Shown here one piece after another: positions 1 to 9,336 of a DNA stretch of 64,000 nucleotides. A program made the translations under genes and the position numbers. Source of the stretch: Mesorhizobium amorphae CCNWGS0123 (lineage in GTDB: Bacteria > Pseudomonadota > Alphaproteobacteria > Rhizobiales > Rhizobiaceae). The notes beneath the pieces were generated by a model that saw only the letters and a list, made by a program, of their open reading frames with translations, made no database searches and was not told the DNA's origin. The DNA lies in NCBI RefSeq assembly GCF_001686985.1, contig NZ_CP015318.1, positions 4,834,001-4,898,000 of the forward strand, in the 5' to 3' direction. Each line of letters starts with the position of its first letter. Positions within the stretch are counted from its first letter, which is position 1.

Positions 1-23
1 CAATCCTCACATCAGATTTGGCC

Positions 24-932
24 TCACATCGGATTTGGCAGGTAGCTGACACCTCCCCTGCATTGCTGGAGGTATTCCAGCGCGCGGACTTGGCCCGTGA
101 TCTCCAGATCGCCGCGATAGACTGGGTCGTGCCAACCTTCGATGTCGATGGCGCCCTTGTATCCGGCCAGCCGCAATTCGCTGATCACCCGCGTCCAGTC
201 GCTGTCGCCGAAGCCCGGCGTGCGCATTTGAACAAACGGAAGGCGGCCAAACACGCCATGTTCGCGGATCACGTCCCAGCGCACCGTCGCGTCCTTGCCG
301 TGGACGTGGAAGATGCGCGGCGCCCATTTGCGGATCTGCGGCATCGGATCGATCAGATAGACGAGCTGGTGACAGGGCTCCCATTCGAGGCCGAGATTGT
401 CGTCCGGCAATTCGTTGAACATCAGCTCCCAGGCATCCGGATTGTGGGCGATGTTCCAGTCGCCGGCGGCCCAGTTGCCGTCCATGGCGCAATTCTCGAA
501 AGCGATGCGCACGCCCTTGTCGGCGGCGCGCTTGGCCAGCGGCCCCCACACTTCGCGGAAGCGTGGCAGGCTCTCGGGCAGCGGCTTGCCACGAATGCGC
601 CCGGTGAAGCCGCTGACCGTGGAGGCGCCGAACAGATGCGCATGGTCGATGACCGTCTCCCATGCCTTCAGCACGCCGCGGTCGACTTCGCCGCTCTCCA
701 ACGGATTGCCGAACACGCCGATCGAAGACACGGTGACGTCGGCATCGCCGATCGCCTCGCGGATCTGGCCGGCCAGCCGTGGCAGATCCTTGCCGCCCAG
801 CGTCTGCCAGAAAAAGGGCTGGATGCTCTCGAAGCCGAGTGGCAGGATCTCTCTGATGTAGGCCGCCGGGTCGTCGAGATTGGCCCGCACCATGGTGCCG
901 ATCCGGATGTCGAGAAGCGGGTTTGGCGTCAT
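24..932 (-). CDS. sugar phosphate isomerase/epimerase, TIM-barrel (xylose isomerase-like)
   Basis: The 302-residue protein has the AP-endonuclease-2/xylose-isomerase-like TIM-barrel pattern. IAFEN (E146), LEWEPCH (about 182-188), FHVHGKDA (208-215) and a late IDIEGWHDP supply the usual acidic and histidine metal ligands. The family isomerises or epimerises sugars, inositols or keto-sugars in the cytosol; the substrate cannot be read from sequence. Its ATG overlaps the stop of the upstream oxidoreductase by 4 nt (ATGA), so the two are translationally coupled. Both are probably controlled by the divergent LacI-type regulator. The transcript may continue past the window edge. Confidence 0.85.
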   Translation of the reverse strand: MTPNPLLDIRIGTMVRANLDDPAAYIREILPLGFESIQPFFWQTLGGKDLPRLAGQIREAIGDADVTVSSIGVFGNPLESGEVDRGVLKAWETVIDHAHLFGASTVSGFTGRIRGKPLPESLPRFREVWGPLAKRAADKGVRIAFENCAMDGNWAAGDWNIAHNPDAWELMFNELPDDNLGLEWEPCHQLVYLIDPMPQIRKWAPRIFHVHGKDATVRWDVIREHGVFGRLPFVQMRTPGFGDSDWTRVISELRLAGYKGAIDIEGWHDPVYRGDLEITGQVRALEYLQQCRGGVSYLPNPM

Positions 933-1960
933 TGTGCTTCCTTTGAGATCGCCACGCGACGTCCGGTCTCGGCGCTTTCGATGGCGCCGAAGACCATGGC
1001 CACGCTCTTGATGTTGTCGTCACCGCGCGTTTCCGGCTGGGTGCCGGTCTCGATGGCGTGCATGAAATCCCGGATGATGCCGAGATGGCCGTCGACGCGG
1101 TCGGCGGGGTCGAGCGGCGGCACCTCGACCGGCTCGGTTTTGTCGAAAAGGCCGTCGCGGACCGGCAGCACAAGTTCCGCCGTCAGCGCGTCATGGCCGT
1201 CCCAGGCGAGGCTGCCGTGCTCGGCGACGATGCGCCAGCTGCCCTCCCAACTGGTGCGGAAACCGGCAGCGCACCAGGAGCCGGCATAGGTAAAGACCTT
1301 GCCGCCGCCGAGATCGAAGACGGCGCTGGCCGACGATCCCTGCCGGTACCAGGAACTGGCCGGCTCCCATTCCTGGCAATAGACGCTGGCCGGCTCGCCG
1401 CCGACCATATAGCGGGCGGCGTCGAAGGTGTGGATCGCCATATCGAGCAGCAGGACATGTGCCATCTCCTCGCGAAAACCGCCGAAATGCGGCGCGACGA
1501 AGAAGTCGGCATGGATGCTTGTCGCGGCACCAATGGCGCCGGAGTCCAGAAAGCGCCGGATGCGCCTGACATTGGCGACATAGCGGCGGTTCTGCACGAC
1601 GGCATGAACACGCCCGGCGCGGCGTGCCGCTTCCACGATGGCGCGCGCATTCTCCGGGCTGTCGGCCAACGGCTTTTCCGTCAGCAGGTGGCAATTATGG
1701 GCAAAGGCGGAAAGCGCGACGTCGCGCCGGGCAGCAGGGACCACGATGTCGAACACCGCGTCGGGCCTGGTCTGGTCGAGCACCGCGTCGAGGCTGGTTC
1801 CAATGACGGCGCCGGTCAGCTCGTATTCGCGCGCCCTCGCCTTCGCCCGCTCGGCGTCAAGGTCGACAAGGCCGACAATGGCGAGCCCATCGATCTGTTT
1901 CACGGCATCGAGCCAATGCTTGCTCATCGCGCCACAGCCGACGAGGACGACATTGAACAT
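929..1960 (-). CDS. Gfo/Idh/MocA family oxidoreductase
   Basis: This 343-residue NAD(P)-dependent sugar or inositol dehydrogenase-like protein starts with a Rossmann nucleotide site (VGCGAMSKHW, about 7-16). It carries the family EKPLADS motif near residue 95 and the alpha/beta C-terminal domain that binds substrate. A GGAGGAG ribosome-binding site lies just before the ATG. It is the first gene of a two-gene unit with the isomerase. Isomerase plus Gfo/Idh pairs next to LacI regulators usually serve catabolism of an uncommon sugar or polyol. No ABC transporter is visible in the window, so the substrate is open. Confidence 0.88.
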   Translation of the reverse strand: MFNVVLVGCGAMSKHWLDAVKQIDGLAIVGLVDLDAERAKARAREYELTGAVIGTSLDAVLDQTRPDAVFDIVVPAARRDVALSAFAHNCHLLTEKPLADSPENARAIVEAARRAGRVHAVVQNRRYVANVRRIRRFLDSGAIGAATSIHADFFVAPHFGGFREEMAHVLLLDMAIHTFDAARYMVGGEPASVYCQEWEPASSWYRQGSSASAVFDLGGGKVFTYAGSWCAAGFRTSWEGSWRIVAEHGSLAWDGHDALTAELVLPVRDGLFDKTEPVEVPPLDPADRVDGHLGIIRDFMHAIETGTQPETRGDDNIKSVAMVFGAIESAETGRRVAISKEAQ

Positions 1961-2020
1961 CCAGCGCTCCTCCTCCCGTCCGGCCCCTCCAGACCGAAGT
2001 CACGGCACTCACGGCATCAC

Positions 2021-2048
2021 CGTAAACGTTTTTCCGTAAACGTTTACG
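2021..2048. promoter_or_regulatory. LacI-family operator in the divergent promoter region
   Basis: A perfect 14-bp palindrome, CGTAAACGTTTACG, lies at 2035-2048. A partial copy beginning CGTAAACGTTT lies immediately beside it at 2021-2031. Palindromes with a central CG such as GTAAACGTTTAC are typical LacI/PurR-family operators. The site sits between the Gfo/Idh start (1960, minus) and the LacI start (2158, plus), so it could control both. Binding by this particular regulator is inferred from position. Confidence 0.7.
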
Positions 2049-2157
2049 ACAACACACCCGATAGCGTAGAATGTCAATTGGCCGCTCGTGAAAATCGTCA
2101 TCAACCGCCTTGGCCTGAGCGGCGGCCAATGCTAGCGAAGGTCGGGGAGAAAGTCTT

Positions 2158-3183
2158 TTGGCGTCCAGCATCCACGACCTTGCACGTCACCTGAACATTT
2201 CGATCGGCACCGTGTCGCGGGCGCTGAACGGCCGCGCCGACGTCAACGCCGACACGCGCAAGCGCGTACTGGAAGCCGCCAGGGAGCTCAACTATTCGCC
2301 CAACCAGTCGGGCCGCAGCCTGCGCCAGGGCGCCACCCGTTCAATCGCCTTCATGCTGCAACCGCATCCCGGCGACCAGCAATATGGCGAGCCGTTCTTC
2401 ATCCCGTTCCTGACCGGGCTGCAGGCGCGGCTCGCCGAGTATGACCTAGATCTGATGGTCGTCATGGGTGAGCCCGGCCAATATCAGCAGGAGAGGCTGC
2501 GCCGCGTGGTTGAGACGCGCCGGGCCGACGCGGTCGTGTTGGCCAATACACGGCGGGAAGACGATCGGATCGACTATCTCAGCAAGGCCGGCTTTCCCTT
2601 CGCCACGCTTGGCCGAAGTCAATCCGGCGGCGACACCTATCCTTCGCTCGATATCGATTTCGAGAGGGCGGGTGATGAAGCCGTCGACCGGTTGGTGGCG
2701 CGCGGCCACCGCCGCATCGCCGCCATCCGCCCGTCGCACGATCTCAATTTCGGCTATCTGTTCCTCGACGGCTACCGCAAGGCCTTGCGTCGCCACGGCA
2801 TCGAGGTCGACCCCGGCCTGATCGCCGACGGCTTCATCAACGAGGCCGGCGGCTACCAGGTGACGCCGCGCGTGATGCTCTCCAACGACCGGCCGACAGC
2901 CATCATCTTCAACAATGACGCGATGGCGCTCGGCGGCTGCAAGGCGCTGGCCGAGATGGGCATCAGGCCCGGTCACGACATCGCGGTGATCGTCATCGTC
3001 GACACGCCGCTTTGCCGCTACTTTTCGCCGGCGCTGACCGCCTTCCGTCCGTCGCTGGAGCCCATGGGCCGGCGGCTGGCAGAGATGCTGCTCGCCTCGC
3101 TCCCCGCCTTCGCCGGTGAGGAAGGCCCGCACATCATGCACGAGGTCTGGCCGCTGGAGCTGATCGCGCGGGAGAGTGATTGA
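2158..3183 (+). CDS. LacI family transcriptional regulator
   Basis: The 341-residue protein opens with the LacI helix-turn-helix (SIHDLARHLNISIGTVSRAL, residues 4-23) and hinge region. A periplasmic-binding-protein-like effector domain follows (about 60-340). The start is a TTG with GGGGAGA ahead of it; no ATG fits the conserved N-terminus. It is divergent from the Gfo/Idh-isomerase pair, with a strong palindrome between. The likely role is repression of that pair and of itself until a sugar-type ligand binds. Confidence 0.9.
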   Translation: MASSIHDLARHLNISIGTVSRALNGRADVNADTRKRVLEAARELNYSPNQSGRSLRQGATRSIAFMLQPHPGDQQYGEPFFIPFLTGLQARLAEYDLDLMVVMGEPGQYQQERLRRVVETRRADAVVLANTRREDDRIDYLSKAGFPFATLGRSQSGGDTYPSLDIDFERAGDEAVDRLVARGHRRIAAIRPSHDLNFGYLFLDGYRKALRRHGIEVDPGLIADGFINEAGGYQVTPRVMLSNDRPTAIIFNNDAMALGGCKALAEMGIRPGHDIAVIVIVDTPLCRYFSPALTAFRPSLEPMGRRLAEMLLASLPAFAGEEGPHIMHEVWPLELIARESD

Positions 3184-3195
3184 GCGGGAACGCCT

Positions 3196-3389
3196 CTTCC
3201 TTCTCCCCTTGTTGGAGAAGGTGGATCGGCGCGCAGCGCCGAGACGGATGAGGAGTGCCGGAAGAAACGCAGCGTGAAACATCGAGGGATAATCTTAAGC
3301 GCTTAGTTTCTTCAATGCGGCGATCCTGCCAACACCCCTCATCCGACCGAGCTTCGCTCGGCCACCTCCTCCCACAGGGGAGAAGGAAG
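3196..3389. repeat. inverted pair of rhizobial intergenic palindromic elements
   Basis: This 324-nt gene-free stretch holds two copies, in opposite orientation, of a roughly 55-bp element. Arm 1 (3196-3253) runs from CTTCCTTCTCCCC to GACGGATGAGG. Arm 2 (3336-3389) is its inverted, diverged partner and contains the hairpin CCGAGCTTCGCTCGG. About 82 nt separate them. Such mosaic intergenic palindromes (RIME-like) are common in rhizobial genomes. The transcript of this region could fold into one large hairpin. I see no coding potential here. Confidence 0.75.
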
Positions 3390-3507
3390 AAGCCCCTGCC
3401 TGTCACGCAAGTATCATGTTCGCGTCCTAGACCGCTTGGCGGAAAGGCGCTGGCGGCAAAGTCGATGCGGCGCCGGCTCCGGGCTGCTTCGTCACAAGGG
3501 GAAATCC

Positions 3508-4974
3508 ATGAAACATCTCAACCGAACCGTCGCGCTTGGCGCGGCACTTGCTCTGTTCACCGCCTTGACGCCGGCGCTCGCTGATGGCGTCGCCTATGTC
3601 AACAAGGGGCTGGTCGGCGTCGGCCGTATTCCGGCCAATCAGAAGGACAAGTTCGGCGAGACCTTCGGCTCCGGTTCCGGCATGGCGATCGACGTCAAGG
3701 GTTGGGCGCGTGACGGCGCCGGCTACAAGGGTTCGCTGTGGCTGCTGCCGGACCGCGGCTACAACGTCGTCGGCACCACCGACTACCGGGCGCGCCTCAA
3801 CACCATTGCGATCGAGCTTTCCCCGGTAGCGCCGAGTGCCGCTCCCGCCGCCGGCCAGGAACAGTCTGGCGTCAAGGCGACGCTCGCCGACACCATGCTT
3901 TTGACCGACGACAAGGGCACTGATGCCACCGGCCTCGACCCGCTCAACGGCGTTCGTCCCGCCGCCGGCGACATGCCGATCCTGCCGCAGGCCGACAATG
4001 GCAAGCTGGCGCTCGACAACGAAGCGATCGTGCGCCTGCCCGACGGCTCCATGTTCATCTCCGACGAATATGGCCCGAACATCTACCGCTTCTCGGCCGA
4101 TGGCCATCTGCTGTCGGCGACGCAGCCGCCGGCAGCACTCGTGCCGATGCGCCATGGGAAGCCGAACTTCGCCTCGGACAATCCAGGCCCTGGTGCCGCC
4201 GAGCCCGATCCGAAGGATCCCGAGACCGGCCGCCAGAACAACCAGGGCCTCGAAGGCATGGCGATGACGCCGGACGGCAAGTTCCTGATTGCCGTGCTGC
4301 AATCCGCACCCCGCCAGGATGGCGGCGATTCCGGTGCGACGCGCCAGAACACCAGGGCGCTGGTCTATGACGCCTCCGACCTCGCCCACCTCAAGCTGGC
4401 GCACGAATACATCGTGCCGCTGCCGGTGTTCAAGGACGCCAAGGACAAGACCAAGGTGGCGGCGCAGAGCGAGATCGTCGCGCTCTCGGACAAGACCTTC
4501 CTGATGCTGACCCGCGACAGCGGCAACGGCCAGGGATTGAAGGGCGATGAGTCGCTCTTGCGCAAGATCAATATCGTCGATCTCTCGGCAGCGACCGACA
4601 TCGCCGGCGGCCCGTTCGACGCCGCCGACAAGCCGGTGGCGCCCAAGGGCGTGCTCGACCCGTCGGTGACGCCGGCCAAGCTGACGCCGTTCATCGACAT
4701 CAACGACAAGGCCGAGCTTGGCCGCTTCGGCCTGCACAATGGCGCGCCGAACGACAAGAACGACCTCTCGGAGAAGTGGGAGGCGATGTCGCTGGTAAGC
4801 GTGCTCGATCCGAAGCTGCCCGACGACTATTTCCTGTTCGTCGCCAACGACAACGACTTCATGACCCAGGACGGCTTCCAGGTCGGCGCGGTCTACAAGG
4901 CCGAGGACGGCGCCGATGTCGACACCATGTTCCTGGTCTATCAGGTGACGCTGCCGAAGCTCGTCACGAACTAG
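3508..4974 (+). CDS. secreted esterase-like activity of phytase family protein
   Basis: The 488-residue product starts with a clear Sec signal peptide (MKHLNRTVALGAALALFTAL, cleavage after ALA near 25). The mature part resembles the phytase-like esterase domain (PF13449), with a propeller-type pattern including LLPDRGYN, FISDEYGPNIYRF and NNQGLEGMAMTPDG. Proteins of this family are periplasmic or exported; their substrate is mostly unproven. The ATG is chosen because it gives the signal peptide and has AAGGGGAA upstream. The gene appears monocistronic and is followed by a hairpin. Confidence 0.8.
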   Translation: MKHLNRTVALGAALALFTALTPALADGVAYVNKGLVGVGRIPANQKDKFGETFGSGSGMAIDVKGWARDGAGYKGSLWLLPDRGYNVVGTTDYRARLNTIAIELSPVAPSAAPAAGQEQSGVKATLADTMLLTDDKGTDATGLDPLNGVRPAAGDMPILPQADNGKLALDNEAIVRLPDGSMFISDEYGPNIYRFSADGHLLSATQPPAALVPMRHGKPNFASDNPGPGAAEPDPKDPETGRQNNQGLEGMAMTPDGKFLIAVLQSAPRQDGGDSGATRQNTRALVYDASDLAHLKLAHEYIVPLPVFKDAKDKTKVAAQSEIVALSDKTFLMLTRDSGNGQGLKGDESLLRKINIVDLSAATDIAGGPFDAADKPVAPKGVLDPSVTPAKLTPFIDINDKAELGRFGLHNGAPNDKNDLSEKWEAMSLVSVLDPKLPDDYFLFVANDNDFMTQDGFQVGAVYKAEDGADVDTMFLVYQVTLPKLVTN

Positions 4975-4987
4975 CTCCAGACAAGAA

Positions 4988-5012
4988 GGCGGACGCGTCG
5001 AGCGCGTCCGCC
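4988..5012. terminator. bidirectional hairpin terminator candidate
   Basis: A perfect 10-bp stem (GGCGGACGCG / CGCGTCCGCC) with a 5-nt loop lies between two convergent genes, the esterase (stop 4974) and the L,D-transpeptidase (stop 5053). No long T-run follows on the plus strand; TTCTTGT follows on the minus strand, so it suits the transpeptidase transcript slightly better. Confidence 0.55.
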
Positions 5013-5052
5013 TGCAGTCGCTTGTCGACGATCACCGATGCCATAAGGGCGC

Positions 5053-5850
5053 CTACTTCAAGATCTCGGCGTCCCTTGGCACGCCCGCATCGATAGGCTC
5101 GGCGGTCCTGTTCGACACGGCGGTCATCTTCCCGGCGGCCGACAGGTTCGGGCGCACATAGACCTGCGCGACGCCGTTGACCCGGCTGTAGAGGTCGATG
5201 ATGTCCTGGTTCATGAAGCGCACACAGCCGGACGAAGCGTTCTTGCCAATCGAATCCCACTCCGGCGTGCCGTGCAGCCGGTACATCGTGTCCTTGCCGT
5301 CGCGGAACAGATACAGCGCCCGCGCGCCCAGCGGGCTCTGCGGGCCGGGCGGCATGCCGTCCTTGTATTTCGCCAGTTCCGGTCGGCGCTGGATCATTTC
5401 CGGCGGCGGCGTCCAGACCGGCCACTTCTTCCGCGCCTGAACCACGGCGCTGCCGGTCCATCCGAACCCGGCCTTGCCCAGGCTGACGCCATAGCGGATG
5501 GCCTCGCCGCCGCCGCGCACCAGATAGAGGAAATGCTCGGAGGTATCGACGACGATCGTACCGGCTTTTTCTCCGGTCGGATCGGACACGATCTGGCGTA
5601 CGAACTTCGGATCGAGCTTGTCTACCGGGATTGCCGGCAGCTGATAGCCCTCGTCGACGCGTGCCGCATACATGCTTGCGGCAGCGCCGAAAGCCGACTC
5701 GCTTGGCGGCGGCGGCGCTGCCACTGGCGGCGGCGTCACGACGTCCGTCGTGGTGCATGCCGAAAGAGCCACGGAGGCCGCGCCCAGAGCGGACGCACCG
5801 AGAAACGCGCGCCGGTTCAGGCGCTCAAAAAACAGCGGACTATCGGACAT
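5053..5850 (-). CDS. L,D-transpeptidase, YkuD domain, exported
   Basis: This 265-residue envelope enzyme makes L,D-crosslinks in peptidoglycan or attaches proteins to it. The N-terminus has a twin-arginine motif (RLNRRAFLG) followed by a lipobox-like LSAC, so it is probably a Tat-exported lipoprotein. The YkuD catalytic signature is present: HGTPEWDSIG with His193 and SSGCVRF with the nucleophile Cys209. A proline/alanine linker (about 38-52) separates anchor from domain. It is convergent with the upstream esterase and divergent from the MATE gene. Confidence 0.9.
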   Translation of the reverse strand: MSDSPLFFERLNRRAFLGASALGAASVALSACTTTDVVTPPPVAAPPPPSESAFGAAASMYAARVDEGYQLPAIPVDKLDPKFVRQIVSDPTGEKAGTIVVDTSEHFLYLVRGGGEAIRYGVSLGKAGFGWTGSAVVQARKKWPVWTPPPEMIQRRPELAKYKDGMPPGPQSPLGARALYLFRDGKDTMYRLHGTPEWDSIGKNASSGCVRFMNQDIIDLYSRVNGVAQVYVRPNLSAAGKMTAVSNRTAEPIDAGVPRDAEILK

Positions 5851-6059
5851 GAACCCCCCGGCTTATCATAACATCTAGTAGGATGCGGCCCCACGCCACA
5901 AGGACCAGTATCCCATTCCGGGAGCTTTGAGAACATGATTAGATCGAGGCTCGCCAGAAGACCTTAGGCCAACCTTTTCCGGCGCCGCATCGACCTGTCC
6001 CGTTGAATCGGCAATCGTCGCGGACCGGCCCCTGATACGCCTTCGCCGAGTTGCCAGCC

Positions 6060-7532
6060 ATGGACGAAAAAATACCCGCGCGCCGGCGCCCGGCCGATCT
6101 CACCAGCGGCCCGATCCCGCGCACGCTGCTCTTGTTCGCCCTGCCGGTTCTGGGCTCCAACGTGCTGCAATCGCTCAACGGTTCGATCAACGCCGTCTGG
6201 GTCGGCCGCTTCCTCGGCGAGGCAGCTCTTACCGCAACCTCCAATGCCAATCTGGTGCTGTTCCTGATCCTCGGCACGGTGTTCGGCATCGGCATGGCGG
6301 CCACCATCCTGGTCGCGCAATCGGTCGGTGCCCGCGACCTGGCCGAGGCGCGGCGCGTCGTCGGCACCAGCGCCACCTTCTTCTTCCTCATCTCGGTGTT
6401 GTTGGCGGTCTGCGGCTGGGTCTGGGTCGACGCCATCCTCAACACGTTGGGAACGCCGGCCGACGCCTTGCCGCTCGCCCGTTCCTACCTGCGCATCATC
6501 TTCGTCGCCGTGCCGATGATGAACCTCTTGTCCTTCGTCATGACGGTGCTGCGCGGCGCCGGCGATTCGCGCACGCCCTTCTCTTTCATGGCGCTGGCCG
6601 TCGTGCTCGACATCGTCCTGAACCCGCTGCTCATCCGCGGCATCGGCCCCTTCCCCGAACTCGGCATTGCCGGGTCGGCGACCGCAACGCTGATCGGCCA
6701 GACGGTGAGTGTGATCGCCATCCTCGTCGTGCTCTATGCGCGCAAGCATCCGCTGCGACTGGCCGGCGCCAATCTCGCTCTGCTGCGGCCGGATCCGACG
6801 CTGCTCAGGATCGTCGTTTTCAAGGGCGTGCCGATGGGTCTGCAGATGATCGTCATCTCGGCGGCGGCGCTGACGGTGATGGGCATCGTCAATTCCTACG
6901 GCTCGCAGGTCGCCGCCGCCTATGGCATCGCCGCGCAGCTCTGGACCTATATCCAGATGCCGGCCTTGGCTATCGGCGCCGCCGTCTCCTCAATGGCGGC
7001 CCAAAATGTCGGCGCCGGGCGCTGGGACCGCATCGGCCGTATCGCCGCCTCCGGCGTCGGCTTCAACCTCGTGCTAACCGGCGCGCTGGTCTACCTGCTG
7101 TTCCTTTTCGACCGCTCGATCCTCAGCCTGTTCCTCAGCACCGACAGCGCGGCAATCGACATCGCCGCCCACATCAACAATGTCGCGTCGTGGTCCTTCA
7201 TCCTGTTCGGCGTCACCATCGTGCTGTTCGCCACGGTGCGCGCGACCGGTGCGGTGATGCCGCCGCTGATCATCCTTGTCATCTCGGTGCTGATCGTGCG
7301 CACCGGCTTTGCCTACTTCTTCCGCAGCGTGATCGGCGAGGAAGCGCTGTGGTGGAGCTTTCCGGCCGGCTCGATCACCTCGCTGGCGCTCGCCGCCGCC
7401 TACTACCGTTTCGGCGGCTGGCGAACCATGCACATGATCGAGAACAGGCCGGCTGCCGGCGAACCGCCGGACACCGGCCTCGGCGTGCCGCGCCAGCGCG
7501 CAAACATGGCACCGGAGACGCCGAACGGCTGA
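6060..7532 (+). CDS. MATE family efflux transporter
   Basis: The roughly 490-residue integral membrane protein has about 12 hydrophobic segments in two MatE halves, starting with ALPVLGSNVLQSLNGSINAVWVGRF, the family N-terminal pattern. MATE proteins export drugs or metabolites using Na+ or H+ gradients; the substrate is unknown. The ATG at 6060 is preferred over a TTG nine nt upstream. The stop lies 3 nt from the stop of the convergent MFS gene, so the two genes probably share a termination zone. Confidence 0.9.
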   Translation: MDEKIPARRRPADLTSGPIPRTLLLFALPVLGSNVLQSLNGSINAVWVGRFLGEAALTATSNANLVLFLILGTVFGIGMAATILVAQSVGARDLAEARRVVGTSATFFFLISVLLAVCGWVWVDAILNTLGTPADALPLARSYLRIIFVAVPMMNLLSFVMTVLRGAGDSRTPFSFMALAVVLDIVLNPLLIRGIGPFPELGIAGSATATLIGQTVSVIAILVVLYARKHPLRLAGANLALLRPDPTLLRIVVFKGVPMGLQMIVISAAALTVMGIVNSYGSQVAAAYGIAAQLWTYIQMPALAIGAAVSSMAAQNVGAGRWDRIGRIAASGVGFNLVLTGALVYLLFLFDRSILSLFLSTDSAAIDIAAHINNVASWSFILFGVTIVLFATVRATGAVMPPLIILVISVLIVRTGFAYFFRSVIGEEALWWSFPAGSITSLALAAAYYRFGGWRTMHMIENRPAAGEPPDTGLGVPRQRANMAPETPNG

Positions 7533-7535
7533 TGC

Positions 7536-8738
7536 TCAGCGCGCGTATTTCGCGCCAAACCCGAGCGCCACCAGTGAGAAGATGGTGATCATACCGGCAA
7601 AGGCGAGGCTTGCCGTCGTGGCACCTGTCCAGCTCGACAGAAGCCCGATGCCGATGACCGGCAGCGCATTGCCGCAGAAGCAGCAGATGAAGAAGGCCGA
7701 CACCACTTCGGCGCGGCGGTCGGCGGGCGCGATCTGGTTCACCACTTGCAGGCCGCCGCGATAGCCGAGCGCCGCCGCCACGCCGCAGCAAGCTGTCGCT
7801 GCAATCATGATGGGCATGGATGCGAAGAATTGCGCGGCGACGACCAAGGCGACCGTCGGGATCATCAGCACCAGCGCTGCCAGCATGGTGGCGCGGCTTG
7901 AAAACCGCGTCGTTGCCAGGATGGTTGCCGCAGCCACGATCGACAGTTCGAAAAACAGTGCGCCAGCCTCGGCATGGCTGGTCGCATGCAGCTGCTGTGC
8001 CAGGATGCTGGGCGCCAGAGCTGCATAGAAGCCAACCAGCGCCATGGCGCCGAAGCCGGTCACCGCGGGTGCCACGAAGCGCGCGCGGATGGCGCCGGGA
8101 ACGGAGAGGCGTGGCTGCATGGAGACATCGGCAAGTCGTCCGTGACGCGCAACGGTCTCGCGCGTGCGCCAGATCAGCACAGTGACCACGGCGAGCACCC
8201 CCAGGTAGACGGCGAATGTCAGCCGCAGCGGCCAGGGCGCGTATTCGGCCAACAATCCCGACACCAGCGCGCCAAGGCCAAGGCCGACGAAATTGGTGCT
8301 TGTGGCGATCGTGGCGGCGCGTGATTTGTCGTCGCCGGCAATCAGTTCGGCAAGCCAGGCAGTGCCGGTTCCCGCGCCGATGCCTATGCCGAGGCCGCTC
8401 AGTATCCGGGCCACATCGAGCCAGGCGACATTCTCGGCGAGCAGAAACAACGATGCGCTGACCACCGCGATCGCCATCGATGCCAGCGCGGCAGGACGGC
8501 GGCCAATGACATCGGACAATCGTCCGAACATCAGCAGTGCTCCGAGATTGCCGACCACATAGACGGCGTAAACCAGCGTCAGCGTGATCTGCGAGAAACC
8601 AAAGGCCTGCTTGTAGATGACGTAAAGCGGCGTCAGCACCGTACTGCCGGCGAAGAGCACCGCGATCATGGCGGCGACGGCGGTCATCGCGGCAGTGCCG
8701 CCATTGTCTCTCGTCATGGTTTCAGCGTGGGTGGTCAT
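7536..8738 (-). CDS. MFS transporter
   Basis: This roughly 400-residue major facilitator protein has 12 predicted membrane segments. The family loop motif between helices 2 and 3 is visible as GRLSDVIGRRPAAL. The start MTTHAETM at 8738 has AGAGGTCG upstream and is preferred over an upstream in-frame start that would add a charged, non-conserved leader. It is probably a drug or sugar-type exporter. No regulator is adjacent, so the substrate is unassigned. Confidence 0.87.
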   Translation of the reverse strand: MTTHAETMTRDNGGTAAMTAVAAMIAVLFAGSTVLTPLYVIYKQAFGFSQITLTLVYAVYVVGNLGALLMFGRLSDVIGRRPAALASMAIAVVSASLFLLAENVAWLDVARILSGLGIGIGAGTGTAWLAELIAGDDKSRAATIATSTNFVGLGLGALVSGLLAEYAPWPLRLTFAVYLGVLAVVTVLIWRTRETVARHGRLADVSMQPRLSVPGAIRARFVAPAVTGFGAMALVGFYAALAPSILAQQLHATSHAEAGALFFELSIVAAATILATTRFSSRATMLAALVLMIPTVALVVAAQFFASMPIMIAATACCGVAAALGYRGGLQVVNQIAPADRRAEVVSAFFICCFCGNALPVIGIGLLSSWTGATTASLAFAGMITIFSLVALGFGAKYAR

Positions 8739-8921
8739 TTCGACCTCTGCTTTGCTTTTGGGGGATACCCGCCTAATGCCCATTTAGGGACGGCCGTTCC
8801 CCTTGCCGAATGCTCTCCTGACAATCTTGGCAGCATGGCGGCGTCGCCATGCACGTGGCGGTGGCGGTATCTGGTTCGTGCCGGACAGGCGCTTCGAAAG
8901 GCTGGTCGAAAAAAGCAGCCG

Positions 8922-9203
8922 CTATCTGCGCATCGCCTTCAGCTTTTCGGCGACCGACGCGGCAAGGTCGGCATAGCGCTCTTCCAGCCGTTCGGCCGCC
9001 TTGATGATCGGGAAATCATGGCCGAATTTCTCCAGCGCCATGCGCAGTTTCTCAACGAACTCGGCCTGTTTTTCCAGCGCCGAAAACAGCGTCTTCACCT
9101 GCGCCTCGCTGATGTCGGGATTGGCAAGCATCTGCGGCACCTCGCGGCCCATCTGGTCGCCGGTGGCGGTCTGCTCCTTCAGGATCTCGATCCAGTCGGT
9201 CAA
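8922..9203 (-). CDS. small helical hypothetical protein
   Basis: This 93-residue product (TDWIEILKEQTATGDQMGRE near its start) is rich in charged, probably amphipathic helices, including a likely coiled coil around FSALEKQAEFVEKL. No catalytic motif is visible. The TTG start is chosen because AGGAAGGA precedes it at good spacing; the longer frame upstream runs antisense into the SDR gene and has no such support. Divergent from the SDR gene. I do not recognise a function; the length and helix content could suit an adaptor or granule-associated protein, but nothing shows that. Confidence 0.6.
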   Translation of the reverse strand: MTDWIEILKEQTATGDQMGREVPQMLANPDISEAQVKTLFSALEKQAEFVEKLRMALEKFGHDFPIIKAAERLEERYADLAASVAEKLKAMRR

Positions 9204-9336
9204 TCGGCAAATCCTTCCTCTGTTCGCGCAACATGCGCAGCGCGTGCCAGTATGGTCAACCCGAAGACGTCGAACCGGACTTGCCTCGGGCGCATCGGAC
9301 GCTAAGTTCGGCGCAACCCCGAACAAGGAAAAAATC

